Positions 10,110-21,104 of a DNA stretch of 64,000 nt are shown in pieces. Made by a program: the position numbers and the translations under genes. The notes beneath the pieces were generated by a model. It was not told the origin of the DNA, ran no database searches, and was given only the letters and a program-made list of their open reading frames with translations. Numbering within the stretch: position 1 is the first letter of the stretch; each line of letters starts with the position of its first letter. The stretch lies in assembly GCA_022494885.1 (NCBI GenBank), contig JAGVSM010002371.1, positions 1-64,000 on the forward strand, read 5' to 3'. Source of the stretch: Micrasema longulum. Taxonomy: Eukaryota; Arthropoda; Insecta; Trichoptera; Brachycentridae.

Positions 10110-10555
10110 ACCTATTCTCCTCTACAGATGCGAATTGTTGCACCTCACTAGGATCCAAAACAGTAAAATCCTAAGTTTTGAGAATAGATGTCTCAGAAGA
10201 ATCTTAGGTGTTTGGCATTGTAAGGAATGAAGTAATGAGAGAACGGACGGAACAAACTCCTGTGACAACTGTCATCAAGCGGAGGCGATATGGTTGGCTT
10301 GGCATGTACTGCGGATGCCTCCTGAGAGCCTTAACCACGCTTGTCTTCTTTACAAGGCACAGGTTCTCGACGTCCTGGACGTCCACTGTTGACTATTTAT
10401 CGGCAGTTCGTGTCAGAACTATGGGACGCCATCCTGACTTGGGAGGATGCACAGGCGCTAGAAAGGGACAGAAATGCTTGGAGGATCTTTGTGGACACCA
10501 TATGCTCCAACTAGGAAGTGGACATGGGATGATGATAATGATGATGATACTACAC
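10110..10555 (+). mobile_element. RTE-like LINE C-terminal remnant
   Basis: The frames cover the conserved end of the RTE-like polyprotein: VRNEVMRERTEQTPVT, then RRRYGWLG, a broken middle, then CLEDLCGHHMLQLGSGH and a terminal GATGATGATAATGATGATGAT tail. At least two frameshifts separate the parts. It is homologous to the copies at 430-1300 and 29010-29420. The 3' end resembles the 3' end of SINE family A. Confidence 0.75.
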
Positions 10556-10609
10556 GCATATACATTTTCATAGAGAAAATTCTATATTGCTTTAAGGATA
10601 ATAGATAGT

Positions 10610-10640
10610 ACTCCCTTTTCATTGTAATCAGGGCTCAGGA
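10610..10640 (-). repeat. TIR-like fragment (23.1-kb element type)
   Basis: CATTGTAATCAGGGCTC is a diverged match to the GGGGCCC/TCGATTA terminal motif seen at 1719, 6051, 23111 and 50891. Nothing else of the element is evident. Confidence 0.3.
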
Positions 10641-10694
10641 GTTAATCCGTCGGGGATTTATCGAGATAAAATAATTATAATAAAATAAAGACAA

Positions 10695-11035
10695 ATATGA
10701 TATTGAATTTTATTTCAACTGCAATCTACATCAAAGAAGCACAAGAGAGTCAATTAATTTAACTTGCGAACAACCTAGGACTAACAGAAAAAGCAACAGT
10801 TTTGTGTATACAGCAATAAAGTACTATAATTCACTTTCTAATGACCTAAAAAATATACAAAACATATACGTACTTAAAAAACACCAAATTAAAACAGTTC
10901 TTACAGCCCGTGTGTATTTGAAACTGTGTATATGAATTAAATGTATTTAATTTTTATTGAAACTATAACGGGGGCCGCTGGTTGGTAAAACCTTCGACAG
11001 CCATGTCCCCGGGCAATATTTTTTAAAAAATATTA
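10695..11035 (+). mobile_element. LINE C-terminus and 3' UTR
   Basis: A plus-strand frame reads NRKSNSFVYTAIKYYNSLSN followed by a lysine-rich helix-like end and stop near 10935. This is the common C-terminus of CR1/Jockey-like LINEs (an aromatic xxKxYNSLP-type motif). A GC-rich 3' UTR piece (GGGGGCCGCTGG..CCATGTCCCCGGG) follows and could form a hairpin. Confidence 0.6.
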
Positions 11036-11289
11036 TTTTTTTAATAAAAAATTAAATACGTATCATTCAAACGCTTTTTTTTATAAAACTTCATAAAATT
11101 ATATAATTTACATCTGTTCTCTCTATACACATTCAAACAAAACTTAAATTCATACAACTGTTAACAGTTTATACTTAAATTATTTTAATTTAAACTTTTT
11201 TATTGCCATCATTATATAAAATCATTATTTACAACCCCTGTTTGCACTTGTATATAACAAAGAAGATATTTGTTTAGTTTCCCACTAGT

Positions 11290-11990
11290 CTGACAGTGTA
11301 GGTCACGATGAAACCCAATCAAGGATATTCCATCTTTCCTGCATTTCGCTTCAAGATTGTGGCTATGTTAACTGAAAAATGGGCACTAAAATAACAGATG
11401 TTCGCATTGCATGGACAATAGTCATCATTCCTTAATTTAAACCCATAAAGGTAACTTCGCATAGCTCCGTGTCCGGTAAAAATTTGTGTCGTTTTGAAAG
11501 TATTTTGGTGATGATGACGGAAGTTTGCTGCATCAGCCAGCGTTGGGAAAAACATTTTAGTGATTTTACCCGTAAAAAAAGCGCGGTAATGATCCTCCCA
11601 ACGCTGCTGCGTATTTTGTTTAATACAGCGTTTAGCAAAACTAAAGGGAAATTCTGAGAAGAAAGGTGCCGTTCTTTTATAAGTTGCGACTCTTGCTCGT
11701 TCATCTGATCTCTCATTTTCTACGATATCAGCATGTCCTCTTATCCAGCATATTTGAATAATCATCCCTCTGATTTTCAGATTAAAGATTAATTTTACTC
11801 TAAATATCTACAATTAATGGGTTTACCGACTGAGTATCAGTTATAACTTAAACGCCCGAACGACAATCTTATAATATTTTTGCAATAACTCACCTCTCTG
11901 GTGGTTTTTTAATAACCATTCGAGAGTTTCTCGTATTGCAAGTAGTTCAGCCTGAAATACGCACTGACCATTACACTACAAAGCGGACTT
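11290..11990 (-). mobile_element. I/R1-type LINE remnant, RNase H domain and C-terminus
   Basis: The minus strand encodes part of an RNase H domain: VFQAELLAIRETLEWLL near 11890-11950, then after a break CWIRGHADIVENERSDERAR near 11700-11760, a typical RNase H end with histidine and aspartate. The next part resembles the C-terminal region of I/R1/Waldo-type LINEs (AKRCIKQNTQQRWEDHY, FFPTLADAANF, TGHGAMRSYLYGF). The copy ends near 11319 without the cysteine-rich end. RNase H within the pol ORF excludes CR1 and RTE. Confidence 0.75.
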
Positions 11991-11999
11991 GACTTTAGT

Positions 12000-12285
12000 T
12001 GATTTTATACTAAGGTCAAATCTTGTAGTTACAGAAAGGCGAGCATACGTAGAAGAAACTAATAAGTAGCAGAACTCCAGAATACTGGCAAGCTTCCCAA
12101 CCACTTGGCACACAAATTCTGCACACGGTATCACTAAGTAGGCACTAGAAGAACGACATTTACTTTATTATTTGGATATTAAGGACCAAGGTAGGAAGGT
12201 AAAGCTGCCAAATCGATCTCGGCCTCCTATAATTCTGTGAAAAAATGTAGAATAACATAAAATCTTGAACTTCTCAAAATATTAA
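12000..12285. other. Unassigned sequence between LINE remnants
   Basis: No clear coding match is visible. It may be more 5' sequence of the RNase H-bearing LINE, too decayed to read. Confidence 0.3.
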
Positions 12286-12289
12286 TTTA

Positions 12290-12415
12290 TTTAACCCTCA
12301 ATATTTAAAAAAAATCAAATCCGTATAAGGGTGGGCATATTGCCCCAAGCAAATTTCTTCCTTCCGTTTAGTTTGAGAAAAAAGAAGTATGTGACTAGAA
12401 GACATATTTAACGGT
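12290..12415 (-). mobile_element. CR1-like LINE 3' UTR, split by nested insertions
   Basis: GGGCATATTGCCCCAAGC and TTTGAGAAAAAAG match the 3' UTR of the LINE at 59760-60160. The coding end of the same copy resumes at 13010 after two inserts. Confidence 0.6.
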
Positions 12416-12419
12416 CGGT

Positions 12420-12642
12420 ATTGTCGGTCTCGCGGTGTAATGGTCAGCACGTTTGCCTACCATGCAAGAGACCTCGGGTTCGATTCCCGACATGGATGAT
12501 ATGAAATATTTATTATAAAGGGTGTTTTTACACAGAAATATTTCACCTGAGACGGAGGACTGATCAAAATACGCTTCGATTCGTGTTCCGATGCAGTGCC
12601 CTATACACCATTGGGTGCGGAAAGGTAATGATGATGAGACAT
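12420..12642 (+). mobile_element. SINE family A copy, tRNA-derived
   Basis: The tRNA-like head at 12426-12492 carries the box B GGGTTCGATTCCC and an anticodon-like stem-loop TTTGC/CTACCAT/GCAAG. It is followed by the family body (TATTATAAAGGGTGTTTTTACAC; CGATGCAGTGCCCTA) and a GATGATGAG tail. The head resembles Gly/Asp-type tRNAs but lacks a proper acceptor stem. RNA polymerase III transcription is inferred from the boxes. It sits inside a CR1 3' end. Confidence 0.85.
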
Positions 12643-12649
12643 ATTGTAG

Positions 12650-12990
12650 GTATTAATTCCGAATCTTGTAAGGCTTTGAAATGTGGTCCTACGGGAGGAT
12701 ATTAAAAATCTCCTAGGTGGACAGAGTCCGAAATTATGAAGTTCGCCGACGAATGAAAAAAGATGAAGAGAGGTATTGAAGACGAGATAGCCGAAAAATG
12801 CAACATTTTACGAGTCATTCTACAGAGGATTGAAGGAATAGCAGGTAGAAGGCGCATCTCTTGGCTAAAGAACTAGCGTGACTGGTTCCATTGCAGCACT
12901 CAGTCCTTGTTAAGGGCATCTGCCAACAAAGTAAGAATTACTGCGACGATTTCCAACCTCCATCGGGGAGAGGAAAGATTAGAAGAAGAA
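12650..12990 (+). mobile_element. LINE C-terminal remnant
   Basis: The plus strand reads pieces of a common insect LINE C-terminus: GRRRISWLKN, then RDWFHCSTQSLLRASANKVR and a final basic segment before GAAGAAGAA. An upstream KFADE fragment may be a ruined FADD box. It lies between a SINE and the resumed CR1 copy, so it is nested or a neighbouring insertion. Confidence 0.65.
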
Positions 12991-13009
12991 AATTTCATCA
13001 AAAATTTGA

Positions 13010-13200
13010 ACAAAAATAAACTGAAAATCTACACCATACTATGAAGAGAAAATGAGAACTCAAATAATTAGATAGTAAGATTTCAATCTTGATTTACATG
13101 TAAATAAAACAATAGGCGGGGTAACTCTCACATTAGTGGGTAGATTATTCCGCAATTCAGCAGCTAATACTGTAAAAGAGAAGGCAAAAAAAATAAAATA
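13010..13200 (-). mobile_element. CR1-like LINE C-terminus, continuation of 12290-12415
   Basis: The minus strand parallels 60000-60160: CATTAGTGGGTAGATTATTC here corresponds to the conserved RLWNNLP-type codons, with an ATTTCAATCTTGA block at the same spacing. Disrupted by stops. Confidence 0.6.
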
Positions 13201-14185
13201 TATATTTACATTTGTGAAAAGTTTACTGCAACATTAACCAAAACAAATTAATCAAAGGACTTCAGATTTTATCATATAGAAAAATGAAGAAATTTGAATT
13301 TTTAAATATGGGCAGAATTGTGACGCAACATTTTACATATAAATTTATCAAGAACAATTTTTTATCAAATTGATTTTAAATATAAGTCCATCTACTTATT
13401 TTTTTTCTTTGAGGAGCTAAACAAAATAATTTATTTTTAATTATTTATGGCCGATTTCGAATGAAATGGAATGCAAACATGCGAGAACTTAAATTTTCAT
13501 ATAAGTTGTTTACTAAAATACTTGCAAACTCCCCCTTATTTATTTGACCAATTAGACCTAATGGGCATCTAACAGTAAAATTAAAAGCTCCGTAAAAGAT
13601 ACCTTAACATACGATTCTTTCAATCTAAATCTATTTTGTGAATGACTATATTACGGTTTTTACAGAGTCAATCAATTATCGATTTATTTTATTCAACGTG
13701 GGTACATAACGTAGATAGATATGTGCACTTATTAAAAGTCAACAATATTTTATTTTTAAATAAAAAGGACTAAAAGCACGATATTGACTGTCATAAAAGT
13801 ACAAAATAAAATGAGATTAAAAACATGTCATGTCAGTTCCATATACTAATGGTAAAAATAGTCAAGGCAATTGTCGGAATAAACAACTGAAGGATGCGAA
13901 ATGCCAAACACTGTCTAAATGGAATGGAAGGACTTTTGATGTCCATCTTTAGTCTGCCTTCTCCTGAATGTGTTTTCCGTGATTTTCTTTTTACTAAGCA
14001 AGTACTGAGAAGTTCCTTAACAAGGCCACAGCCGACTATACCGCAGATCCTCACACAATAAAATTAGAGCAGTTAAAAGGAACACAACTTTTGCAGTAAG
14101 TATTAGCCTTGTATATACTCGTTATAAGCATGGCAAAAAAAGCAGGACTTAAATATCAGTATTTGCCTTGGAACTGGCTATATTA
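13201..14185. other. Unassigned DNA with one open frame
   Basis: A 73-codon minus frame (13833-14054) is open but resembles nothing I recognise and sits in weakly structured sequence. No other feature. Confidence 0.4.
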
Positions 14186-14189
14186 AAAA

Positions 14190-15040
14190 GACCAATATTA
14201 CTAGATACTCGTTATTGGGACTATTTATTGACTTCAAACTTTCATGGAGCTACCAATTTTAACACACAAAATCAAGAATAGCATTTGTAACTGGCGTTTT
14301 GTACAGATTTCATGGCTTCCTTCCTCACTCCGTTTTTTTTTGCCGTCTACTGCACTATGATACATTTCCACCTATCCTTTCTATCATATAAGTGGGGTTT
14401 CACCAACAAAACAATAATCTCGGAGATAGAATTTCATCAGAACAGAGCTCTTAGAAATATTTTTGGACTGAAATGGGATTCCCTTGTCAAGGATATTTAT
14501 CGACAGACAAAAATACTTCCTTTCAAGGTAATGTCATTGCACGGCATCACCGACACCATTTTAAAAATCGTATTTTTTTCTGCTCACACAAATTTAAAAT
14601 ACACATTTTATTATGATATTCACAACCATAATACACGAAACTCAAAAAATCTTCATAAACTTATCTAAATTCCGCTCAACGAAGTTTGGCAAAAAATATT
14701 TGAAAAATATTGGCCATTGCCAATTTAATAAACTGCCTAATGAACAAAAATATGTAAAGTCGAAGAGCAAATCTGAAAATTTTGCAATTAAAAAACATTA
14801 CTTAAATCTTTTCAAAAGTGATAGTTACCTATATAATTTATATAAATTGAATATAATACTGTATTTTATGTTCCAATTTTATGTTTTCTTATTATTTTGG
14901 ATTGTATTTAATGATATTATGTCTCAATAAGGTTTTCTTTTATGTATCGTCCCGAATGAGTTTTTTTTATAACATCTGGAAGTATATTTCTTGTTCTTGT
15001 GTTATATGTTTTATTAATAATAAAAAAAATATTTAAAAAA
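14190..15040 (+). mobile_element. LINE remnant, RT thumb to C-terminus
   Basis: YLGLFIDFKLSWSYQF near 14210 is the conserved thumb-region YLG motif. Next comes GVLYRFHGFLPHSVF, then EIEFHQNRALRNIFGLKWDS at 14436-14490 and a DIHNHNTRNSKNL segment. A frameshift near 14640 moves the end into the next frame (NKLPNEQKY..FAIKKHYLNLF). A T-rich 3' UTR and AATAATAAAAAAA end follow. The order matches Jockey/CR1-like insect LINEs. Confidence 0.75.
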
Positions 15041-15599
15041 TTTTAAAATTAAGCATTAACAAGCACGTCCACAAAACGTGCGTTTAACATGAAGTATTTT
15101 TTCTGTCATACATCATTACATAATAGACTGACAATATTTAATTCGAATGCAGATTTTCTGAAACAGCTAAAAAAGCTGCATAGTATGAACTTGAACTATG
15201 AATTTTCTGGAAAATAGTTGTTTGTAATGTGAGTAAATTATTCATAATATAAGTACATATTCTTATTATATCTACAGCTGAGTGCTTCATCACACGAAAT
15301 TGCTTGTAGAAGACCCAGCATAAAGTTAGATAAGTACCTCAAAACAATTTATTTTATCGTGGTGGTAAATATCGATATATATTTTATACTACATACATAT
15401 TAAACGAACTCATTCTATCGATAAAATTTATGACGACAGTTAAAATTTTATGCTTGGTAGAATATAAAGATGAGAAGTGTACAAAATATTCCTACTTTAT
15501 GCAGACATAAAGGAACGTAGTTACGCATAATTTTTGTTTTATTACTGTATTTACTTTACTTGCAATATACATATTTAAGTTTTCCTGTATATTAAAATA
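15041..15599. other. Unassigned AT-rich DNA
   Basis: No coding sequence is seen. It contains short palindromic words such as ATCGATATATATTT and probably includes the 3' UTR of the LINE on its right. Confidence 0.4.
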
Positions 15600-16105
15600 T
15601 GTTTAATCTTAGAATAAAACAGTCTTTTTTTTAACTCCTCGAGTATGAAATTTATAAAAAAATACTTTGCACACTAATTTATATATGTGTACAATATGTC
15701 TGTATAATACAGAATTATATTTATTCGAGCGATTCTCATAAGGCTCTAAATATAACTCAAATGACTTCAGAATACATGCATTAAGTATATTAGGTCTAAA
15801 TAAATATGACCACATATCTGATTATGGCAGCCTCATCATTTTCAAAGTTACCAAAATGATATTCCAGGCTCATTATTAATTTCTTTTGAATGTTTTCAAT
15901 TTGATTAATATATACATTATATTGAGGGGACCATACTAATGAAGCGAATTTGAGTTGACTTCGCACATAAGTATAGTAAAGAAGTTTGAATGTATTTGGT
16001 GATGAGAATGGCTCGGAGATTCGTAAGATAAACCCTAGAAGTCTATACGCCTTATCTACTATTGTATTTATGTGATCTCTAAATAAAAGCTTATCATCCA
16101 TCAGT
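15600..16105 (-). mobile_element. Jockey-like LINE remnant, thumb region
   Basis: The minus frame ending at 15796 reads MDDKLLFRDHINTIVDKAYR, LGFILR and YYTYVRSQLKFASLVWSPQY followed by IENIQKKLIMSLEY. This is the signature of the Jockey-like C-terminal region seen again at 35563-35874 and 52190-52330. A further frame (15609-15815) continues it in decayed form. 5' truncated. Confidence 0.8.
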
Positions 16106-16219
16106 TGCGAGTAGGTATCATGACCAAATACACCCTATCAAAAAAGCGATTAATGATCATGAAATCCTGGACGAGTGTTTCCAACTTGATAACTCGGGTA
16201 AAATATCTGAAAAGGAAAA

Positions 16220-16435
16220 TCTATTGGTTGGCGCATTCGCCCACTATAATTTCCGGTCCCGGGTTCGGTTCCTGGCAAGGTCATCATAAAATATTGATTC
16301 CAAAGGTGGTTTTGCACTACAATATTTCACTTTCCCTAAACTGGCATGTAAAACATGAGACTGATCACATTACCATAATTTAAAAAATAATCGCGATACG
16401 CTACGGTGAACCAATACAGTAATTTATGCACCATC
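16220..16435 (+). mobile_element. SINE family A fragment (diverged)
   Basis: GGGTTCGGTTCCTGGC is the box B region, followed by the family body (AAAGGTGGTTTTGCACTACAATATTTCA, given here as AAAGGTGGTTTTGC then ACTACAATATTTCA) and ATCGCGATACGCTACGG near 16390. It lacks the GAT tail. Confidence 0.65.
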
Positions 16436-16494
16436 AAGTGTAGATAAATGTGCGATATGCATAATAAATTATTTTTAATGTAAAATTATGTCAA

Positions 16495-16660
16495 AAATGT
16501 TTTGAGTATATCCAAATGTTTGCAGACTGGCTGGACTTCCTCCCTAGAGAGTTATTCAGATCTAAATTTGTTGCGAAATAGGGAATATGGAAGTCTAGAC
16601 ATTTATTCCCTTCTCAAAAAGGTTTTTTCTCTGTTGTAATAAATTAAGAGTAAAATTACG
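16495..16660 (+). repeat. Family R copy, chimeric
   Basis: GTCCAAATGTTTGCAGACTGG and TAGAGAGTTATTCAGATC match the family start. The right part (TATGGAAGTCTAGACATTT, then reverse-oriented TTCCCTTCTC..TTTTCTCTGTTG) makes a short internal fold-back. Confidence 0.6.
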
Positions 16661-16714
16661 TATTAAAATTATATAGCACAGAATACCAAGACCCAATAAA
16701 AATCACATATTATT

Positions 16715-16800
16715 ATTCTGTGTTCTCACTGAGAATCGACCCTGAAACCTTCCGTTTGTGAGTCAAGTATCTTAACCATTACACCAAAGAGGCCCTCATT
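16715..16800 (-). mobile_element. SINE family B fragment (tRNA-like head)
   Basis: GAGAATCGACCCTGAAACC and CTTAACCATTACACCAAAG are a diverged match to the head of the fuller copy at 60232-60400. Only the head remains. Confidence 0.6.
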
Positions 16801-17269
16801 TCATAATAAATTACAATTAACTTCGACAAAGAATGTTCACTAACAAATTTGAGTATTTTAAACAGACTGTTTTTTTTGTTCATAAAGGTTGTTGATTAGT
16901 AATTTCAATATAATGTGAAATATCGTATCTCAATTAGTATTTGAGATGATGATGTTGCCATGTTAATCACGGTGTAAGTTTCAATTTAAATATCCTATAA
17001 CTGGATTTAATATGATCACGAAGGCCGAAGCTCCAAGCGATGTTTTTCATTATTTTCTCATTTTGACAGTTAATTAAAAACTTGAAGAATCAATAGACTC
17101 TGAAGATATCTAAAATTAAAAACGGAGTATTAATTTTCAATGATCAGTTTTTTTTTAAGTAGGCAAAACGTTATTTTGCCGCAAATCAAAGAAAAAAACT
17201 TTTTGTCTTATTTTAGGAGTTCGGTAAATTAAAGAATAGTAGTGAATTCAGTCGATTATCGTATTCGAA

Positions 17270-18065
17270 TAAAGTGTCAGGTTTTTAAATCTATAAATTA
17301 TTTATTTATTTATTTACTGTTCCATTAACCTTTAACATTATTACAATAAAACCAGTAAAAAAAATACAACAGAAAACGAGAAAAGTATACAATGGTAAAC
17401 AGTATTTTATATAAAAAAAGAAATATTAAATCTGTAACAAATATAAATATTTACCTATATAAATGAAAGGTATATTGAAGAAAATAGCAGTTTTAAAAAA
17501 GAGAAAGAGAAAAACAAAAGAGAAAAAAGAAAAGAAAAAGAAAGTGCTTTAAATGTAAAAGCCCCATGGGCGTCAACAGAAAGAAAAATAAAAAATAAAA
17601 AATATATCCACTAATGCTAGAAAAAAAAAAAAAGAAAAGATAGTTAAAAGATTACTCAATAGTTTATATAAATATTAATACAAAACAACAATAAATTTAA
17701 AAAAATAATTATACACATAAATAAATAAATATAAATATAACACACATGAGTAAAGAATTAAAACAAAAGTGAAGAATTAATCATTATTTGAACTTTTAAC
17801 TGTTGATTCTTTTTCAAAACACGGAACTTGATCATCAGCGGCGTGGTAAAAAATAAATCTAAATCATCACTGTATTGATTTGCAAGTCGCTGCATGCGAA
17901 TAATTAGTGTATTAAATGAATAATTAGTACCACAGTGATGACTATAAAACAAAAAAATTAGTCTTGTTAGTCTATGTGGAAAATTTATTAAAGTTAACAA
18001 TTCTGGGCAATCTATTTTATTATTTGATAATTTATAAATAAACAAGAGGTCATTTATTGTCCTTC
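17270..18065 (-). mobile_element. Jockey/CR1-like LINE 3' end
   Basis: A minus frame (17758-18045) reads LSNNKIDCPELLTLINFPHR, then TRLIFLF and a tail with MQRLANQYSDDLDLFF. This is a conserved LINE C-terminus (compare CPELL at 35580-35610 and 52440). A long A/AG-rich 3' UTR (17480-17640) and a TAAA-type tail (TTATTTATTTATTTATTTAC near 17300) follow. Confidence 0.75.
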
Positions 18066-18084
18066 TGCTTGATAGAATAATACC

Positions 18085-18165
18085 TAGATATTATCATCAT
18101 CACTATAGTTACCTTTTCATAGCGAATGGTTCATAGGGAAATGAATTGGTACACCACCCATAAGG
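18085..18165 (-). mobile_element. SINE family A 3' fragment
   Basis: ATCATCATCAC, CCTTTTCAT and ATTGGTACACCACC recall the 3' half of SINE A (ATCATCATCGTTCCTTTTCC..TTGGTACACCAATCG in full copies). Confidence 0.45.
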
Positions 18166-18384
18166 TTACCATTAAAAAATAAAAATATTGAAACGTGCTT
18201 TAGAAATAAACTATTTACATCCAAAGCCTTGTTTTCAAATAAAAGTAAAAAACAAAATTCCAAAAAATCGGTCATTAGTCATTGATGGAATTGTACAACT
18301 ACTATTAAAGGTATTAATCAACATAAAATTTTATAAAATAACCATAAAATTTCTATGATTTGAAATGCTTTAATTTCAACGATG

Positions 18385-18475
18385 TTTTGTGTATGTCCAA
18401 ATGTTTGCAGACTGACTGGATTTCCTCCCTAGGGAGTTATTTAGATCTAAATTTGTTGCAACTCGCAATCCAAAT
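18385..18475 (+). repeat. Family R 5' fragment
   Basis: GTATGTCCAAATGTTTGCAG and CCTAGGGAGTTATTTAGATC match the family start; the remainder is missing. Confidence 0.65.
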
Positions 18476-19065
18476 TTCAAATTGTATAATCTACCGATCG
18501 GAAAGCAATTATGTTTTGGTTATGTAAAGCTTTGATATAATTATTTTTATCAAAAATACCGTAAAAAATATTGATTTATTTTTAGTTCACAAACAGTAAA
18601 AGATATCACAATATAAATACAATTTATAGAAATAAAAACACTAAACATCTTTTATCAAGTGAACACTAAACATTAAAAATTGTAAATAGACCAAAATTGT
18701 ATTTTTAATATCTGTTATTAAAGCAGTTTATTAAAATTTATTTAAGATTAATTTGTATAAAATTTAATTAAAAATAGATGTAATTTATACCATCAAATTG
18801 AATTTCACTAGTATATTAATAAATTTAAACAGTCTCGTAATGATGATATGTTTTTTTTATGTATAACAATAATTAAAGCACTAATATTCATAATGAAATA
18901 TTTAAAAAATAGTTAAACATGAATTTAAATAAAATTAACAATATAAAAGATGAAAATTGAAATTCAATTATTGTAAAAAGTAATTCGACAATACATCGTA
19001 TATACATATGTAAATATAAATAATGTACGCATTTTAATAAAGTTAACAAATTTAAATATGAATAT
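18475..19065 (+). repeat. Long AT-rich repeat, copy 1
   Basis: The sequence is colinear over about 500 bases with 47578-48420: shared AGTAAAAGATATCACAATAT, AAGCAGTTTATTAAAATTTA and ATGAATTTAAATAAAATTAA. This copy lacks the SINE found in the second copy and so shows the pre-insertion state. The leading block (18475-18540, AATCTACCGATCGGAAAGC) recurs at 41993-42060. No coding sequence. Confidence 0.65.
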
Positions 19066-19840
19066 TTGAGTTAGCAGAAAGCCAAATATCTATCCATAGG
19101 TCTACGCCATCATTTTTCCAAAAGTTCATTTCATTTGGTTTACAAACAATGAAAAAATAGACATAATACACACATATTAAAACAAAAACAAAATAGACAC
19201 TACTTATTTTTATCAATTACATGTAAACACTAACTAAATACATATTTATAAAGGCATCGAAACAAAGTCACCAATTCAATCCATCAAAATTAAATGTACA
19301 AAATTATTATATCAATATAAAAACGCATTCTGTATACACTTATCATTGTTTTCATATAATGTTCATAACGTTTTTTAAATTGACACGGTTTTGAAAGAAC
19401 GGCATTTTAAATGGAAATGGACTTGTTTTTTTTGTACACCTATCTTAATTCTAAATAAATACATTATATTTCATTAAACATTGCATTCCATCGCGATACC
19501 ATATGCCATGTTACTGAATGACAGGGAAAAATAACAGTGAATACGGAATTCAGATCATAATGTTCCCCGTGAGCATTTTATGGAATACTGTAATAATGTA
19601 ATATTTTTTCTGAGTTTCATTTAACGGATTCCTAGAATTTCAGATTTTAGCCTTCTGGTTTTTTGTTTATTTAAATTTGGCTTTCAAAAACACGACCGCA
19701 ACGTGATATCGTATTATTCAATGTTACGTAAATTTTGTGCTGTGTTATATAGGTAACTCATTTTATATTTCTTTGGTAATCGTATGTAATGCAATTATGA
19801 ACATATTTTAAACATTTTCATATTTTTTCTACTAATGGTA
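19066..19840. other. Unassigned AT-rich DNA
   Basis: No gene or recognised repeat. Confidence 0.4.
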
Positions 19841-19844
19841 TATT

Positions 19845-19930
19845 ATAATGGTAGAATAAGGATGATATTTCCATCCGTATTCTACCACTATGCCTAGGCG
19901 TAACTTTACACTAAGTTAATGAATATAGAT
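19845..19930 (+). mobile_element. Palindromic MITE P fragment
   Basis: TGGTAGAATAAGGATGAT, then CATCCGTATTCTACCA fold on each other, and TGCCTAGGCGTAACTTTA follows as in the full copy at 26712-26863. Confidence 0.6.
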
Positions 19931-19969
19931 ACTTACAATAAGTATAAAATATTTCAGAGTAAGAACAGC

Positions 19970-20445
19970 TTGCCACCACATATCGCACACCGCATCTGAG
20001 GTTTAAGTCTCCTTGGCGGTGCCCACATACACGGAAAATTTGCTCGTTGTCAAACGAGAAAAGCTGCCCGAAGGAGCTCTCTGAAATCTGGTAGCCTTAG
20101 CATCTTGTGCTGAAAGAAAGTAATCCAAAAGTACATAATATGTACTTCATTGGATTGAGAAGAGAGGGAAGTGAATTCTTCACTAACTGGGATTAAGTTG
20201 ATTGGACATGATCAATTCGCCGAAATGATTACAAAACTTTTTAAAAGCCTTGAAATTCTTTTTTGAAGCCACCAGATCTGTATATCCGACAGGACCTATA
20301 ACAGGGCCACGATAGTAGCGAGAAGCTCCATTCGGTAATCATAGAGAAGGGGAAAGGGACAAGACCACAGGATGTGTTCAAAAGATAGGTTAGGGTATCC
20401 GCAGCAGCACGAAGGGGAGTCAACAATATTAAAAACAAATATTTT
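19970..20445 (-). mobile_element. I/R1-type LINE 3' end
   Basis: The minus strand reads a C-terminal cysteine-histidine cluster (SCCCGYPNLSFEHILWSCPF), a feature of R1/I-type LINE C-termini (CxC..H..C). Hydrophobic sequence and a 3' UTR containing TCCTTGGCGGTGCCCACA on the plus strand follow. The UTR recurs at 53245-53345. The coding part is broken. Confidence 0.65.
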
Positions 20446-20449
20446 TTGA

Positions 20450-20725
20450 AAGAGAAAGAACAGCTGAAAATATTTGCGGTATGAATGTTGATGAATGGAG
20501 AAAACGAAGGAGACCGGTAAAGATTAAATCATCATGGCATCATCAAATCCAACAAATACTAAAAGATCAACACGAAAGCCATAATAATCGATGTGCGTAC
20601 ATTTGAAGTGTTTAAATGCGAAGGATGGAGGTCTGAATGCAAAGACAGAGTAGTGTGGCGTTCTAACCTCTTAGATTACGTGAGAGGGCGTGATGATTGT
20701 TTGATGATGATAGTGTTGTGATAGA
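20450..20725 (+). mobile_element. LINE C-terminal remnant (same family as 53740)
   Basis: MNVDEWRKRRRP, then WHHQIQQILKDQHESHNN and WRRMEV-like codons correspond to the conserved end of a LINE seen at 54090-54310, where the ACMRRCMNVEEAR motif is intact. It ends with a GTGATGATTG tail. Confidence 0.6.
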
Positions 20726-20727
20726 TT

Positions 20728-20870
20728 TCCGGTTTTCAGGAACCCCACTCACCCATCAGCAGTATTCACCGACTAGAACTTGTGCTTGTTAACTTACACA
20801 TTTTCTGGCTTAGTTTTATAGTCTATTAACAAATAAATATATTATAAAAACTGCTAAACTTCCTCATTTC
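20728..20870 (+). repeat. Unnamed repeat shared with 55359-55590
   Basis: ATAGATTTCCGGTTT, TTCTGGCTTAGT and an AACTTC end occur in the same order at 55359-55590. Function and class unknown. Confidence 0.45.
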
Positions 20871-20965
20871 CTTTGTTCTAATGCGTAGTAAATTTTTCAA
20901 AACTTGTTGAAAATGTTCCCAAAATCAAAATATTTGAGGAAAACATAAGAGCTCAAATATCATTT
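20870..20965 (+). mobile_element. SINE family C body fragment
   Basis: AAACTTGTTGAAAATGTTCC and AAAATCAAAATATTTGAG match the SINE C body at 31890-31950 and 48715-48760. Confidence 0.45.
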
Positions 20966-20997
20966 TTATTATATGTTTATTTTATACGACATTTTTA

Positions 20998-21100
20998 CTA
21001 TCTTCTACCACTATAATAAGAAGGTGATTTCCATCCTTATTCTACCAGTATGCCTAAGCGTAACTTTATGCCAGGTTTATTAGTGAGGCCCTAAGTACAT
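20998..21100 (+). mobile_element. Palindromic MITE P, right half
   Basis: TTCTACCACTATAATAAGAA, CCTTATTCTACCAGTATGCC and AGTGAGGCCCTAAG match the right arm of the full copy at 26712-26863. Confidence 0.6.
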
Positions 21101-21104
21101 CTGT

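Noticed and set aside
11319..11765. Viral RNase H or retroviral integrase origin
   Set aside because: The RNase H end is followed by an I/R1 LINE-type C-terminus and there is no protease, integrase or LTR nearby.
12426..12492. Possible tRNA gene
   Set aside because: Box B and an anticodon-like loop are present, but there is no acceptor stem and the sequence continues into a repeated body with a GAT tail. It is a SINE head. The same holds at 48240-48330, 60320-60400, 61685-61750 and 5010-5095.
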